Positions 8,469 through 16,723 of a stretch of 39,009 nt of DNA are shown in pieces (position 1 is the stretch's first letter; each line of letters opens with the position of its first letter). The notes under the pieces are model-generated. The model saw only the letters and a program-made list of their open reading frames with translations, was not told the origin of the DNA and did no database searches. The translations under genes and the position numbers were made by a program. Source of the stretch: Alphaproteobacteria bacterium. Its GTDB lineage: Bacteria > Pseudomonadota > Alphaproteobacteria > UBA11222. The stretch is from positions 1 to 39,009 of the forward strand of contig SHWM01000016.1 in the NCBI GenBank assembly GCA_009693835.1, given 5' to 3'.

Positions 8469-9965
8469 CTAGCGGATTTGCGCTGCAAGCAGTCTGAAAA
8501 CCGTTGGCATCGCCGGGGCCAGGTCCTCGGCGATCAGTCCGCGCCCCACCGTGTTTGCGCAGGCCCCGTGGCACCAGACGGCGGCGCAGGCTGCCTCGAA
8601 CGCAGGCATGCCCTGCGCCAGCAGGCCCAGCACGAAGCCCGCCAGCACGTCGCCGGAACCCGCTGTCGCCAGCCAGGGCGGCGCATTTTCATTGATGGCG
8701 GCGCGGCCATCGGGGGCCGCAATCACCGTATCCGCGCCTTTCAGGACGATGACCGCTCCGCATCTGCTGGCGGCGGCGCGGGCGCGGCTCGACCTGTCCT
8801 CTCCAGACAGTTTCAGGGCCAGATCAGGAAACAGTCTTGAAAACTCACCTTCATGAGGTGTTAGGACACATTTTTCATCTAATAGATTAAACAACGCCTG
8901 TGGCGTCTCTTCATAAGAGGTCAGGGCGTCCGCATCCAGTACGGTGCAGACGCCATGGCCCCGCGCCACCGCGATCTTGTCCCGCGCCGCCTGACCGACC
9001 CCCAGACCCGGCCCCAGCAGCGCCGCATTCAGCCGCCGGTCCGCCAGCATTTTATCCAGTTCCGCCGCGCCATCGACCTTGCGGTTCATGACCGCCGTCA
9101 GACTGGCGGCATAGGCTGCAAACGCATCCTGGGGTGCGGCCACGGTCACCAGCCCCGCCCCGATGCGCAACGCCGCGATGGACGCCAGCCGTGTGGCGCC
9201 GGTAACCGCCAGCCCGCCGCCCGCCACCACCGCATGCCCATGGGTATATTTATGGTCATCCGGCCCGCGTTGCGGAAAGTGCGCCCCCCATAATGCGGGC
9301 GCGTTGGCAAAAGCGCGTGGCGCAATGTCATCCAGCACTGTCAGGGGCGTGCCAATATCCGCCACCCGAACCTCACCGCTCAGTTCCCTGCCGGGTAATA
9401 ATAAATGACCGGGTTTGCGCCGGAAAAAAGTCACAGTCAGATCGGCCCGCATGGCGCCGCCCAGCACCCTGCCGGTATCGCCATGCACGCCGCTGGGCAC
9501 GTCAATGGCGCAGACCGGATTCCCCTCGCGCCGGACGGTCTGAATGAGTTCCAGCGCCACGCCCTGCAACGGGCGTGTCAGGCCCGCGCCAAACAGCGCG
9601 TCCACGATCAGATCGCCTGGCCGGATCAGCGCGGTGGTGAGCCACGCTATCGGTCCGTCCCATTGCGCCGCCGCCAATGCGGCATCCCCCTTCAGGGCAG
9701 AGACTGGGCCGAGTAGCCCCAACGTCACCTGCCAGCCGCGCCGGGCCAGATGCCGCGCCGCCACAAACCCATCGCCGCCATTATTACCGGGACCGCACAA
9801 CACGCAGACGCGCCCGCGTGGCCAGCGCCCGGCAATCGCCAATGCGCAGGCCAGCCCTGCCCGCTCCATCAGTTCAATGCCCGCAATGCCGCCTGTTATC
9901 GCCAGCCGGTCGGCCTCATACATTTCCGCGACACTCAGCAGCGCAGTATCCATTTTGCCCGCCAT
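8469..9965 (-). CDS. nnr: Bifunctional NAD(P)H-hydrate repair enzyme (epimerase + ADP/ATP-dependent dehydratase)
   Basis: This enzyme repairs hydrated NADH and NADPH: the N-terminal YjeF_N domain epimerises R- to S-NAD(P)HX and the C-terminal ribokinase-like domain dehydrates the S form with ADP or ATP. The 498-residue length fits the fused form. The N-terminal domain carries GPGNNGGDGFVAARHL at about 58-73 and the IDVPSGVHGD segment. The C-terminal domain has HGHAVVAGGG, LGPGLGVG, TPHEGEFSRL and the catalytic TAGSGDVLAG. Its ATG shares one base with the TGA of the upstream SixA-like gene (TGATG), so translation is probably coupled. Confidence 0.94.
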   Translation of the reverse strand: MAGKMDTALLSVAEMYEADRLAITGGIAGIELMERAGLACALAIAGRWPRGRVCVLCGPGNNGGDGFVAARHLARRGWQVTLGLLGPVSALKGDAALAAAQWDGPIAWLTTALIRPGDLIVDALFGAGLTRPLQGVALELIQTVRREGNPVCAIDVPSGVHGDTGRVLGGAMRADLTVTFFRRKPGHLLLPGRELSGEVRVADIGTPLTVLDDIAPRAFANAPALWGAHFPQRGPDDHKYTHGHAVVAGGGLAVTGATRLASIAALRIGAGLVTVAAPQDAFAAYAASLTAVMNRKVDGAAELDKMLADRRLNAALLGPGLGVGQAARDKIAVARGHGVCTVLDADALTSYEETPQALFNLLDEKCVLTPHEGEFSRLFPDLALKLSGEDRSSRARAAASRCGAVIVLKGADTVIAAPDGRAAINENAPPWLATAGSGDVLAGFVLGLLAQGMPAFEAACAAVWCHGACANTVGRGLIAEDLAPAMPTVFRLLAAQIR

Positions 9966-10513
9966 CAGCCGACCGCAGTCTCGGATTCCTGGCCCAGTTC
10001 AATCACCCGCAACATGCCGCCCGTATTATCGAATATCGTGATCGAGCAATTATCCGGCGAGAAATGCGTCACCCGGTCGCCACCCAGCGCATGGCTGACC
10101 GCCGCATTAATGGCGACAAAGTGGGAAAAGATCACGCTGTCCTGCGGCAGGGCCAGCAGCGTGTCGACCACGCCGCGCCGCCATTGCTGATGCGCGATTA
10201 AAAGATCCGACCAGTTGCCCTGCATGGCGGCGCGCACCCACACGGCGCGCGCCGCCAGATCATCCATCGGGGATGCTATTTCTGAAACCGAATGCTCGAT
10301 GCGCGCGGACCGGCCCAGCGCCGCCTCGACGGGGGCCGCCGTTTCCCGCGCCCGGCGCAGCGGGCTGGAGATCAGTTGCGCGGGCGCCGCAGCAATCAGA
10401 CGCGGCGCGATGGCTGCCGCCTGGGCATGGCCCAGCGCATTCAGCCCGGGATCGCGGTCCTCGCCAAACCCCGCCGCCGCCTTGCCATGCCGGACAAAAT
10501 AGATCAGTGCCAT
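9965..10513 (-). CDS. SixA-like histidine phosphatase family protein
   Basis: A 182-residue member of the histidine (branch 1) phosphatase superfamily. The catalytic phospho-acceptor is His9 in FVRHGKA, with supporting Arg in SSPLRRARETA at about 50-59, a glutamate near position 78 (VSEI) and the second catalytic histidine His131 (IFSHFVAI). It is longer than typical SixA (about 160) but has the same core. Family members remove phosphate from proteins or small molecules; the substrate here is unknown. ATG is preceded by AAGGGGA. It overlaps nnr by one base, while the toxin gene ends 49 bp upstream. Confidence 0.85.
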   Translation of the reverse strand: MALIYFVRHGKAAAGFGEDRDPGLNALGHAQAAAIAPRLIAAAPAQLISSPLRRARETAAPVEAALGRSARIEHSVSEIASPMDDLAARAVWVRAAMQGNWSDLLIAHQQWRRGVVDTLLALPQDSVIFSHFVAINAAVSHALGGDRVTHFSPDNCSITIFDNTGGMLRVIELGQESETAVG

Positions 10514-10562
10514 GGCCTATCCCCTTGGGTGCTTCTCTAAATAGCTGTCCTGATTTCCTGTG

Positions 10563-10859
10563 TCACGGATGCGGCGTGATGGCGATGATGGTGATCGCAT
10601 CTTTCGACGGCCCATAATACCAGAATATCCGGTAGGCCCCCGGCGTTTTATTTTCCGCATAGGCCTCGAACACATCCTCGCCTTTGGGGCCGGACAAAGA
10701 CATATATTTATGCGTATTGAGGCCCGGATGGCGAGGATTGATCTGTAAATATCCCAGCGCCTTACGCACCGCTTTCAGGCGCTTGGCATGGGCGCGGCCA
10801 GCTTCCAGTTCATCCATGTCCGCATTAGCCTGATGGGTGAACAACATCTCGAAGGCCAT
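10563..10859 (-). CDS. Probable RelE/ParE-like toxin of a type II toxin-antitoxin pair
   Basis: A 98-residue basic protein with the pattern of RelE-superfamily toxins: an N-terminal strand (MAFEMLFTHQANADMDEL), a helical hairpin (AKRLKAVRKALGYLQINPRHPGL), then strands ending in GAYRIFWYYGPSKDAITIIAITPHP, the position of the usual 'YRI-x-Y' core. Toxins of this fold usually cleave mRNA at the ribosome or poison gyrase. No clear ribosome site precedes its ATG. It starts 5 bases after the TGA of the upstream antitoxin, so it should be translationally coupled to it. The assignment rests on size, motif pattern and pairing, not on a database hit. Confidence 0.7.
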   Translation of the reverse strand: MAFEMLFTHQANADMDELEAGRAHAKRLKAVRKALGYLQINPRHPGLNTHKYMSLSGPKGEDVFEAYAENKTPGAYRIFWYYGPSKDAITIIAITPHP

Positions 10860-10864
10860 CTGGA

Positions 10865-11140
10865 TCAGCTATCATCCGCACCGGTGAATTTGCTGAAATC
10901 GCCGCGCCGCGACAGTTTGCCTTCCGACGCGTCTTTCAATCCCTTGCGCACCTTGCCCAGCGCGGCAGGGTTTTCGAACAGCCAGGCCTCGCGCGCCGGA
11001 ATTTCCCGGAACGGCTCCAATATCAGCCGGCCGTCTTTTTCCTGAGAAATACGGAAACTGCTGATCCCCTTGGCGAAGTCGCCAAGCGCAATCCGCCCCT
11101 TGGAATCCGGCCTGAGCGTACGATTTTGTGATACGGCCAT
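10865..11140 (-). CDS. Probable antitoxin partner of the RelE-like toxin
   Basis: This is a 91-residue protein starting at the ATG at 11140 (MAVSQNRTLRPDSKGRIALG), chosen because a perfect GGAGG lies 6 bases before it; ATGs upstream in frame lack such a site. The N-terminal half has a short beta-rich part (RPDSKGRIALGDF ... RLILEPFREIPARE) resembling DNA-binding swapped-hairpin antitoxins. The C-terminal half (WLFENPAALGKVRKGLKDASEGKLSRRG) is the likely toxin-binding helix. Similar small proteins upstream of RelE-like toxins are widespread from my recollection of the family. It has its own promoter and probably represses it. Confidence 0.7.
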   Translation of the reverse strand: MAVSQNRTLRPDSKGRIALGDFAKGISSFRISQEKDGRLILEPFREIPAREAWLFENPAALGKVRKGLKDASEGKLSRRGDFSKFTGADDS

Positions 11141-11160
11141 GACATCCTCCATTTCAGCAG

Positions 11161-11197
11161 AGTATCGCAAATGGTGGGATTTTGGTCAAGTGGGATT
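11161..11197 (-). promoter_or_regulatory. Promoter and possible operator of the toxin-antitoxin operon
   Basis: Minus-strand TTGACC (11189-11184) and GATACT (11166-11161) are separated by exactly 17 bases and lie just upstream of the antitoxin, giving a leader of about 15-20 bases. The -35 matches 5 of 6 and the -10 matches 4 of 6 of the sigma-70 consensus. The sequence GTGGGATT (plus-strand reading) occurs twice, at 11174-11181 and 11190-11197, 16 bp apart and overlapping the -35. This would be a natural operator for autorepression (inference). Confidence 0.55.
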
Positions 11198-11218
11198 AAA
11201 TGCAAGTGGGGAAAAAGG

Positions 11219-12484
11219 TTATTTCTTTTGAATTTCCTGTATTTGCGCTTTGGGTGTGTGGGCGCGGGCCACCTGCTCCTGCAATGTAGGTTCCTTGCTA
11301 TCGTCGAAGCGGGCAATCACGTCATTACATGCGGCTATTGCGTCCTCCCGCCGCCCCGATCGTGCAAGTTCAATGGCTTTGTTGACGAGCGCCTTAACAA
11401 CCAGTTCCCTCAGCCCCGCCTCGGTGGCCGCGCCCTAATCCTTTATTACCTTCTCATAGACCGCAATTTCTTCCTTATGACGCCCCAGTTGGCTGAGCGT
11501 GACCCCCTTGTTGACAAGCGCCCTAGCCACCTGTTCCCTCAGCCCCGCCTCGGTGGCCGCACCATAACGCGCTATTACATCGCCATAGACCGTGATGGCA
11601 TCCTCATGACGCCCCCATTCGCCGAGCGCATAAGCCTCACTGAAACGCGCAAAGGCAAAGTCATCGTCCCCCTCATGCAACAGCTGCACCTGTTGTGCAG
11701 CTTTGAGCATCTCGAACCAGTTTTTCTCGGTAAGCGCATCGATAATGATGGCGCGAAACTCGTTGGCGGTGCGATCACGCGGCAGCTTGGCTCTCGCCTC
11801 CTGTGCCGAATCCGCAACAGTTTTACGGTCTTCCTTGGATTTGGGCACTTCGTTGGAGAATGAAGCTGAGGCAGACGCATAACTTTTTTCCTGAGTTTGC
11901 CGCATCTCGTCGGATTTTATTTTATTTTCTCGTATTTCTGTAAGGTGCGCTTCTGCTTCTTCACGTTTTTTCTCGATCTCAGCGACTGATTCCTTGGCTT
12001 GCTCCTGAATTTCTTCGATGCCCTTCCTGCCCGCAGCAATGGCTGCTCTCTCCGTGCGCAATGTAATAATAAGCACGATGATTGTTATTAAGATTCCAAA
12101 AAAGGCGATGGATACGCTGGTGATTATCTCCAGACGCGAATAGGCGTTGTTTTGCAGTTCGGCTTTTGCTTGCTGAATGAATAATTCGCGCTGGGCAGCG
12201 AGCTTGAGTTGTTCCTCCGTACTGGCGCGGTTTTGCGCCTGTTTCACTTGATCGGTCAATTTTTCAAGTTGCGCATCCCGTTCGCGCCGCTCTGCTTGCT
12301 CGGCGCGGATTTCCGCCTCGCTGGCCCGCGACTGCAATTGCCTGAGTTCGGCGTCGCGCAACTGTTGTAAAACCCGCGGGGGCGGGGGCGTATTATTCTC
12401 CGCCGCCGCCGTCACCGGCGCGGCGCACGGGAGCAGCAGCACGGCCGCCGCCTTGCCGGACCGGAGAAGGTTATGCGAGGACAT
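11219..12484 (-). pseudogene. Membrane coiled-coil/TPR protein gene interrupted by one in-frame TAG
   Basis: The first open part (12484-11435) encodes 349 residues: a signal-like N-terminus (1-28), a long charged coiled coil (about 38-112), one membrane segment (about 121-142, SVSIAFFGILITIIVLIITL), a second charged helix, then tetratricopeptide-like repeats (EAYALGEWGRHEDAITVYGDVI; ALVNKGVTLSQLGRHKEEIAVYEKVI). A TAG at 11437-11435 ends it. The same frame continues for 71 more sense codons with another repeat (ALVNKAIELARSGRREDAIAACNDVI) and ends at TAA 11219. The preceding repeat has Tyr at the matching position, so this is most simply a nonsense change. The first part could still give a shortened protein. 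It begins 3 bases after the aminotransferase stop. The function is unknown; TPRs usually bind proteins. Confidence 0.75.
11404..11560 (-). repeat. 28-bp identical direct repeats within the TPR region
   Basis: An identical 28-base sequence occurs at 11404-11431 and 11533-11560, 129 bp (43 codons) apart, encoding the repeat segment AATEAGLRE. The exact identity suggests a fairly recent tandem duplication of a TPR-like unit. The TAG stop sits 4 bases outside the first copy. Confidence 0.85.
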
Positions 12485-12487
12485 TAT

Positions 12488-13684
12488 TTATCCTTTGAGC
12501 AGATACCGCCGCAATCGCGCCAGCGCCTCATTCAGCACAGTGTCCTGTTTGCAAAAACAGAAGCGGATCAGCTTTTCCGGCGGCAGCGGCCCGGTTCCGC
12601 CCGGCATGGCGGCCATGCTGAAGGCGCTGAACGGCACGGCGGCGACGCCGGCCCCGGTCGTGATACGTTTGCAGAAGGCGGTATCGTCCTCATCGGGGCG
12701 GCTGAAGGCGCTGTAATCCGCGGCAATGAAATAGGTGCCCAGACAGGGCAATATGCCAAACCCAATGCGGCGCAGGCCGTCGCTCAGCAGGTCGCGCTTG
12801 GCCTGCATGTCCGCCGCGAGTTGCGTAAAATAGGCATCGTCCTTGGCCAGGCCATAGGCCACGGCCTTTTGCAGATTGGGGGCGGTCGTGAAGGTCAGAA
12901 ACTGATGCGCCTTCATGATCATTTCCGCAAGCCGCGGGGGCGCGGTGACATAGCCGACCTTCCAGCCGGTCAGCGAAAAACTTTTCCCGGCCGATCCGAT
13001 GCGCACGCATCGCTCCGCCATGCCGGGCAGGGTCATCAGCGGAATATGCTGTGCATCGTCAAAGGTCAGATGCTCATAGACCTCATCGCACACAACCCAG
13101 GCGTTATGCCGGATGGCCAGATCGGCAATGAATTGCAATTCATCCCGGCTGAACACCTTGCCCGTCGGGTTCATCGGCGAGTTGAGCACAATCACCCGGG
13201 TGCGTTCATTGCAGGCGGCGGCCAGTTCCTCGCGCGGCAATGCCCAGTCCGGCGGACGCAGCCGCACGGAACGCGCCGTGGCGCCGGAAAGCTGCGCGAT
13301 CGGCAGATAGCAGTCATACATCGGCTCGAATAGCACGGCCTCGTCGCCCGGATTGAGCAGGGAGATAAGGCTGGACGCCACCGCCTCTGTGGCGCCCGAG
13401 GTCACCAGAACCTGCTTCTGCCAGTCAATCTCCAGGCCATAAAACCGGGCATTATGCGCGGCCACCGCCTGACGCAGTTCCGGCAGGCCCTGCGAGGGCG
13501 GATATTGATTGGGCCCGTCCATCAACGCCCGGGCGGCCACCTCACGGATATCCTCCGGCCCGTCCTGATCGGGAAATCCCTGCCCCAGATTAATCGCCTG
13601 ATGCGCCATCGCCAGCGCCGACATGGTGGTGAAGATTGTTGTTCCGTAACGGGACAGAACCCTGTTTAATGAATGGCTTGGCAC
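12488..13684 (-). CDS. PLP-dependent aminotransferase (class I/II)
   Basis: A fold-type I aminotransferase of 398 residues. It shows the N-terminal INLGQGFPDQDGP segment, YPPSQGLPELRQAVA, the substrate/PLP segment NSPMNPTGK (about 169-176), CDEVYEHL with the PLP-ring aspartate at 200, and the Schiff-base lysine Lys234 in GSAGKSFSLTGWKVGY. It is closest in style to methionine/kynurenine-type or N-succinyldiaminopimelate-type aminotransferases, which cannot be separated by eye. It stands 27 bp downstream of lpxA on the same strand, where lpxI or lpxB is often found in Alphaproteobacteria. Its stop is 3 bases before the TPR gene, so it probably closes the envelope operon or bridges into the accessory gene. 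Confidence 0.9.
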   Translation of the reverse strand: MPSHSLNRVLSRYGTTIFTTMSALAMAHQAINLGQGFPDQDGPEDIREVAARALMDGPNQYPPSQGLPELRQAVAAHNARFYGLEIDWQKQVLVTSGATEAVASSLISLLNPGDEAVLFEPMYDCYLPIAQLSGATARSVRLRPPDWALPREELAAACNERTRVIVLNSPMNPTGKVFSRDELQFIADLAIRHNAWVVCDEVYEHLTFDDAQHIPLMTLPGMAERCVRIGSAGKSFSLTGWKVGYVTAPPRLAEMIMKAHQFLTFTTAPNLQKAVAYGLAKDDAYFTQLAADMQAKRDLLSDGLRRIGFGILPCLGTYFIAADYSAFSRPDEDDTAFCKRITTGAGVAAVPFSAFSMAAMPGGTGPLPPEKLIRFCFCKQDTVLNEALARLRRYLLKG

Positions 13685-13711
13685 GGGCTTCCTTTCCTGC
13701 GCGGCGGGGCG

Positions 13712-14509
13712 CTAGTTTTCGGGGGTGCAGATGCTGCGCGTGGCGGTGCGGATGAAATCCACGATCTGCATCACTTCCACATGATCGCCGAACTGGCCAG
13801 CGACCGTTTCAAGCCGATCCTGCAAGGTGCCTTCTGCGGCGAACAGGATCCGATAGGCGTTGCGCAGGCCGTGAATCTGGTCACGGGAAAAACCCCGCCG
13901 CTTCAGCCCGATAATATTCAGCCCGCCCAGATGCGCCCGGTTGCCCAGCGCCGAGCCGTAGGGAATGACGTCATCCACCACGCCGGACATGCCGCCAATC
14001 ATGGCGTGCTGCCCGATGCGGGCAAACTGCTGCACAGCAGACAGGCCCCCCAGGATGGCGTAATCGCCCACCGTCACGTGCCCGGCCAGCGTCGCATGGT
14101 TGGCCAGGATCACGTGATGCCCCACCTGACAGTCATGCGCCACATGCGCGCCGGCCATGAACAGGCCATTGTCACCCACCCGCGTCACCATGCCGCCCCC
14201 GGCCGTGCCGGTGTTCATGGTGACATGTTCGCGGATGACATTGCCCGCGCCTATATGCAATTCGCTGTTTTCGCCAGCATATTTCTGGTCCTGCGGCGGG
14301 TGGCCAAGCGAGGCGAACGGAAAGATGGTGGTTCCCGCACCGATGCGGGTGACCCCCGCAATTGAGACATGCGAGTGCACCGTCACATTATCGTCCAGCA
14401 CGGTATGTTCGCCGATGACGCTGTAAGCGCCGACAGCCACACCACGGCCCAGCTGCGCCCCCCTGTGCACCATTGCTGCGGGATGAATATCCGTGACCGC
14501 CACGTTCAC
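13712..14509 (-). CDS. lpxA: UDP-N-acetylglucosamine acyltransferase LpxA
   Basis: LpxA adds the first 3-hydroxyacyl chain to UDP-GlcNAc, the opening step of lipid A synthesis in the cytosol. The 265-residue protein has left-handed beta-helix hexapeptides throughout ([26 protein letters not shown]), the GHPPQDQKY loop and catalytic His125 in [11 protein letters not shown], then a C-terminal helical domain ([10 protein letters not shown]). It starts at GTG 14509, overlapping the fabZ stop as GTGA. This puts it in the lpxD-fabZ-lpxA operon, with translational coupling likely. Confidence 0.97.
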   Translation of the reverse strand: MNVAVTDIHPAAMVHRGAQLGRGVAVGAYSVIGEHTVLDDNVTVHSHVSIAGVTRIGAGTTIFPFASLGHPPQDQKYAGENSELHIGAGNVIREHVTMNTGTAGGGMVTRVGDNGLFMAGAHVAHDCQVGHHVILANHATLAGHVTVGDYAILGGLSAVQQFARIGQHAMIGGMSGVVDDVIPYGSALGNRAHLGGLNIIGLKRRGFSRDQIHGLRNAYRILFAAEGTLQDRLETVAGQFGDHVEVMQIVDFIRTATRSICTPEN

Positions 14510-14982
14510 TTATCCACAATCATCGCGCTATAGTCGGCCTCGGCCATCAACTGGCCGTTCACCCTGGCTTCGCCATGAAATTTGGAAACCGGGCCGCGCT
14601 TGTGTATCAGGCTGACATGCAGCAGCAATGTATCGCCGGGCGATACGGGTTTTCGGAAACGGCATTTGTCGATGGTCATAAAATACACCAGTTTGCTATC
14701 CGCAACGTCGCCCGCGCTGTACATGATCAGGGCGCCCGACGTCTGCGCCATGGCCTCGACAATCAGCACCCCCGGCATGACCGGCCGGCCTGGAAAATGG
14801 CCCTGGAAATATGGTTCGTTGATGGTCACGTTCTTGACGCCCGTGGCGGACAGGCCCGGCACAATGTCGCGCAGCCCGTCGATCATCAGCATCGGATAGC
14901 GGTGCGGCAATAGCTGCATCACCCGCATCACATCCAGCGCGTCATCCACTGGCGCAAGAACCGGCCTCGTCCCATCACTCAT
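14506..14982 (-). CDS. fabZ: 3-hydroxyacyl-[ACP] dehydratase FabZ
   Basis: FabZ is the hot-dog-fold dehydratase of fatty acid elongation and competes with LpxA for 3-hydroxyacyl-ACP. The 158-residue protein has [12 protein letters not shown], the catalytic His62 in [11 protein letters not shown] and Glu76 in VEAMAQ, and the [12 protein letters not shown] segment. It overlaps lpxD by 8 bases and lpxA by 4, the standard lpxD-fabZ-lpxA layout. Confidence 0.97.
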   Translation of the reverse strand: MSDGTRPVLAPVDDALDVMRVMQLLPHRYPMLMIDGLRDIVPGLSATGVKNVTINEPYFQGHFPGRPVMPGVLIVEAMAQTSGALIMYSAGDVADSKLVYFMTIDKCRFRKPVSPGDTLLLHVSLIHKRGPVSKFHGEARVNGQLMAEADYSAMIVDK

Positions 14983-16003
14983 CAGGCTGCCCCCTTAGTT
15001 TGGCCATCCGCGCTAGACTTGCCACTTCACGGAAATGCTGTCTGGCGGGCATGGCGGGTGACCCGGCAACCCGCTCGCGCGGCCCCACGTCGCGCATGAC
15101 GCCCGATTGGGCCGCAATCAAAGCCCCATCGCCAATTTTCAGATGTCCTGTTAGCCCGGCCTGACCGCCAATCATCACATAATCCCCAATTTCCGTGCTG
15201 CCGGAAATGCCTGTCTGCGCCGCTATAATACAGCGCCGCCCGATGCGAACATTATGCGCGATCTGCACCAGATTATCTATCCAGGTGCCTTCTCCGATCA
15301 CCGTATCCGGCCCGCTGCCGCGGTCGACGGTGGTATTGGCGCCAATATCGCAGTTATCCTGAATGATGACGCGGCCCAGTTGCGGAACCTTGATAAATCC
15401 ATCCGGATCAGGCGCAAATCCAAAACCATCCTGCCCGATGCGCACGCCGGGATGAAGCGTGACATTGTCCCCCAGAAGTGCACAAAACACGGTGACGTTA
15501 GGGCCGATCCACGCGTTGACGCCAATACAGACGTTATCGCCAATCACCGCGTTGGCGCCGATATAGCTGCCCTGCCCTATTTCCGCTCCCGCGCCTATGA
15601 CGGCCCCGGCCGATACATGAACGTTCAGTCCAAGTCTGGCGGCGGGATCAATGATGGCCCCCGCATGGGCCGCCCGCCGCAAGGGGCGCGGATAGAATTT
15701 TTGTGCGATCAGCGCATAGGCTTTATAGGGCGCAGCGCACAAAATCAGCGCCATGCCGGGCGGAGCATATTTGGCCATACCGGGAGAAATGATGCAGGCG
15801 CCCGCCGCAGCCTGTTCAAACTCGGGCAAATATTTCCGGTTATCGAGAAAACTTAACTCCCCGGGACCGGCCAGAGAAAGCGGCGCCACGTCATGTACCC
15901 GCATCTGCGGATCGGATTGAGCCGAGAGCTCGCCCCCTGCCATGCGCGCCAGCTCCGACAGCGTAAAGGGGCCGTGATTGTCGAAGAAACGGGCATCCGT
16001 CAT
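14975..16003 (-). CDS. lpxD: UDP-3-O-acylglucosamine N-acyltransferase LpxD
   Basis: LpxD adds the N-linked acyl chain in lipid A synthesis. The 342-residue protein has an N-terminal uridine-binding domain ([32 protein letters not shown]), then a hexapeptide beta-helix from about 118, with catalytic His250 in [12 protein letters not shown] and [15 protein letters not shown] near the end. The start is the ATG at 16003. It lies downstream of skp with a 128-bp gap and overlaps fabZ by 8 bases. Confidence 0.97.
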   Translation of the reverse strand: MTDARFFDNHGPFTLSELARMAGGELSAQSDPQMRVHDVAPLSLAGPGELSFLDNRKYLPEFEQAAAGACIISPGMAKYAPPGMALILCAAPYKAYALIAQKFYPRPLRRAAHAGAIIDPAARLGLNVHVSAGAVIGAGAEIGQGSYIGANAVIGDNVCIGVNAWIGPNVTVFCALLGDNVTLHPGVRIGQDGFGFAPDPDGFIKVPQLGRVIIQDNCDIGANTTVDRGSGPDTVIGEGTWIDNLVQIAHNVRIGRRCIIAAQTGISGSTEIGDYVMIGGQAGLTGHLKIGDGALIAAQSGVMRDVGPRERVAGSPAMPARQHFREVASLARMAKLRGQPDE

Positions 16004-16131
16004 GTGGCCTATGCGTCCCTGTCCGCCGTTCTGCTGCCATCCGGATGGAGACTAGACCAGAATGCGGCTATTTTGAACCGCTTTACAGCCGGACCATGTT
16101 CGGATCAGATGGAATCATCCCTGGCGCGAGG

Positions 16132-16692
16132 CTATTTCTTTTTTCCGACCACCACCTTCACGGTGGGCAGAGCCTTGTTCAGCCGTTCGATCACCGCCGC
16201 CGTCACATCCAGGCTATCCGAAGAGGTCAGCACCATGCGGCGGTCAACCATCATGTTGGCGCCGCGTTCGGTCATCAGCGTTTTCAGTATCGGTTCCAGC
16301 GCCTTGAAAAGCGTTCCCTGGGCCTCCCTCACGGCGGCCTGCATGTCCTGTTGCTCCTGTTGTAACTTGCGCTGCTCATCGCCAACCTTGGTCTCAAACT
16401 CGCGCCGTTTGACGTCAAACTGTTCGGGGGAAAGCAGGGTTTGCTGCTGTTTAAGGCCCACTTCCTCAGCCTTCAGTTTTTCCTCCGCGCGTTTGGCCTG
16501 CGCCTGAAGCTTTTTCTCAAATTCCTGCATCTGGGTCTGCATCGATTTAGCCGCGCTCGACTGATCCTGAATTCTTACGGTGTCGACAACAAGAATATTT
16601 GCAGCGGCGGTCTGCGCCTTTGCTGCGGGCGCTGTCATCAACAATGAGACGCCAGTGAGAACTGCCAGTGCGAGTTTAGGAAGTGAAAACAT
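16132..16692 (-). CDS. skp: Periplasmic chaperone Skp/OmpH family
   Basis: Skp-type proteins hold unfolded outer-membrane proteins in the periplasm for BamA. I start at the ATG at 16692 (MFSLPKLALAVLTG) because AGGA lies 8 bases before it; ATGs further upstream lack a ribosome site. The product is 186 aa: a signal peptide ending near APAAKAQ, a short beta part (NILVVDTVRIQDQSSAAK), a long charged coiled coil (EFEKKLQAQAKRAEEKLKAEE ...), and a closing beta strand with DVTAAVIERLNKALP. It lies 31 bp downstream of bamA, its functional partner. Confidence 0.92.
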   Translation of the reverse strand: MFSLPKLALAVLTGVSLLMTAPAAKAQTAAANILVVDTVRIQDQSSAAKSMQTQMQEFEKKLQAQAKRAEEKLKAEEVGLKQQQTLLSPEQFDVKRREFETKVGDEQRKLQQEQQDMQAAVREAQGTLFKALEPILKTLMTERGANMMVDRRMVLTSSDSLDVTAAVIERLNKALPTVKVVVGKKK

Positions 16693-16723
16693 TATATCCA
16701 TCCTGTAAGTTGAAATTCTGATG

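Noticed and set aside
8232..8472. Two short plus-strand frames across tRNA-Leu
   Set aside because: They are antisense to a well-folded tRNA gene; their tails such as TKGLEPPRLA arise from translating the tRNA.
12473..13333. A 286-codon plus-strand frame opposite the aminotransferase
   Set aside because: The antisense strand encodes a complete PLP aminotransferase; this frame shows shadow-type composition.
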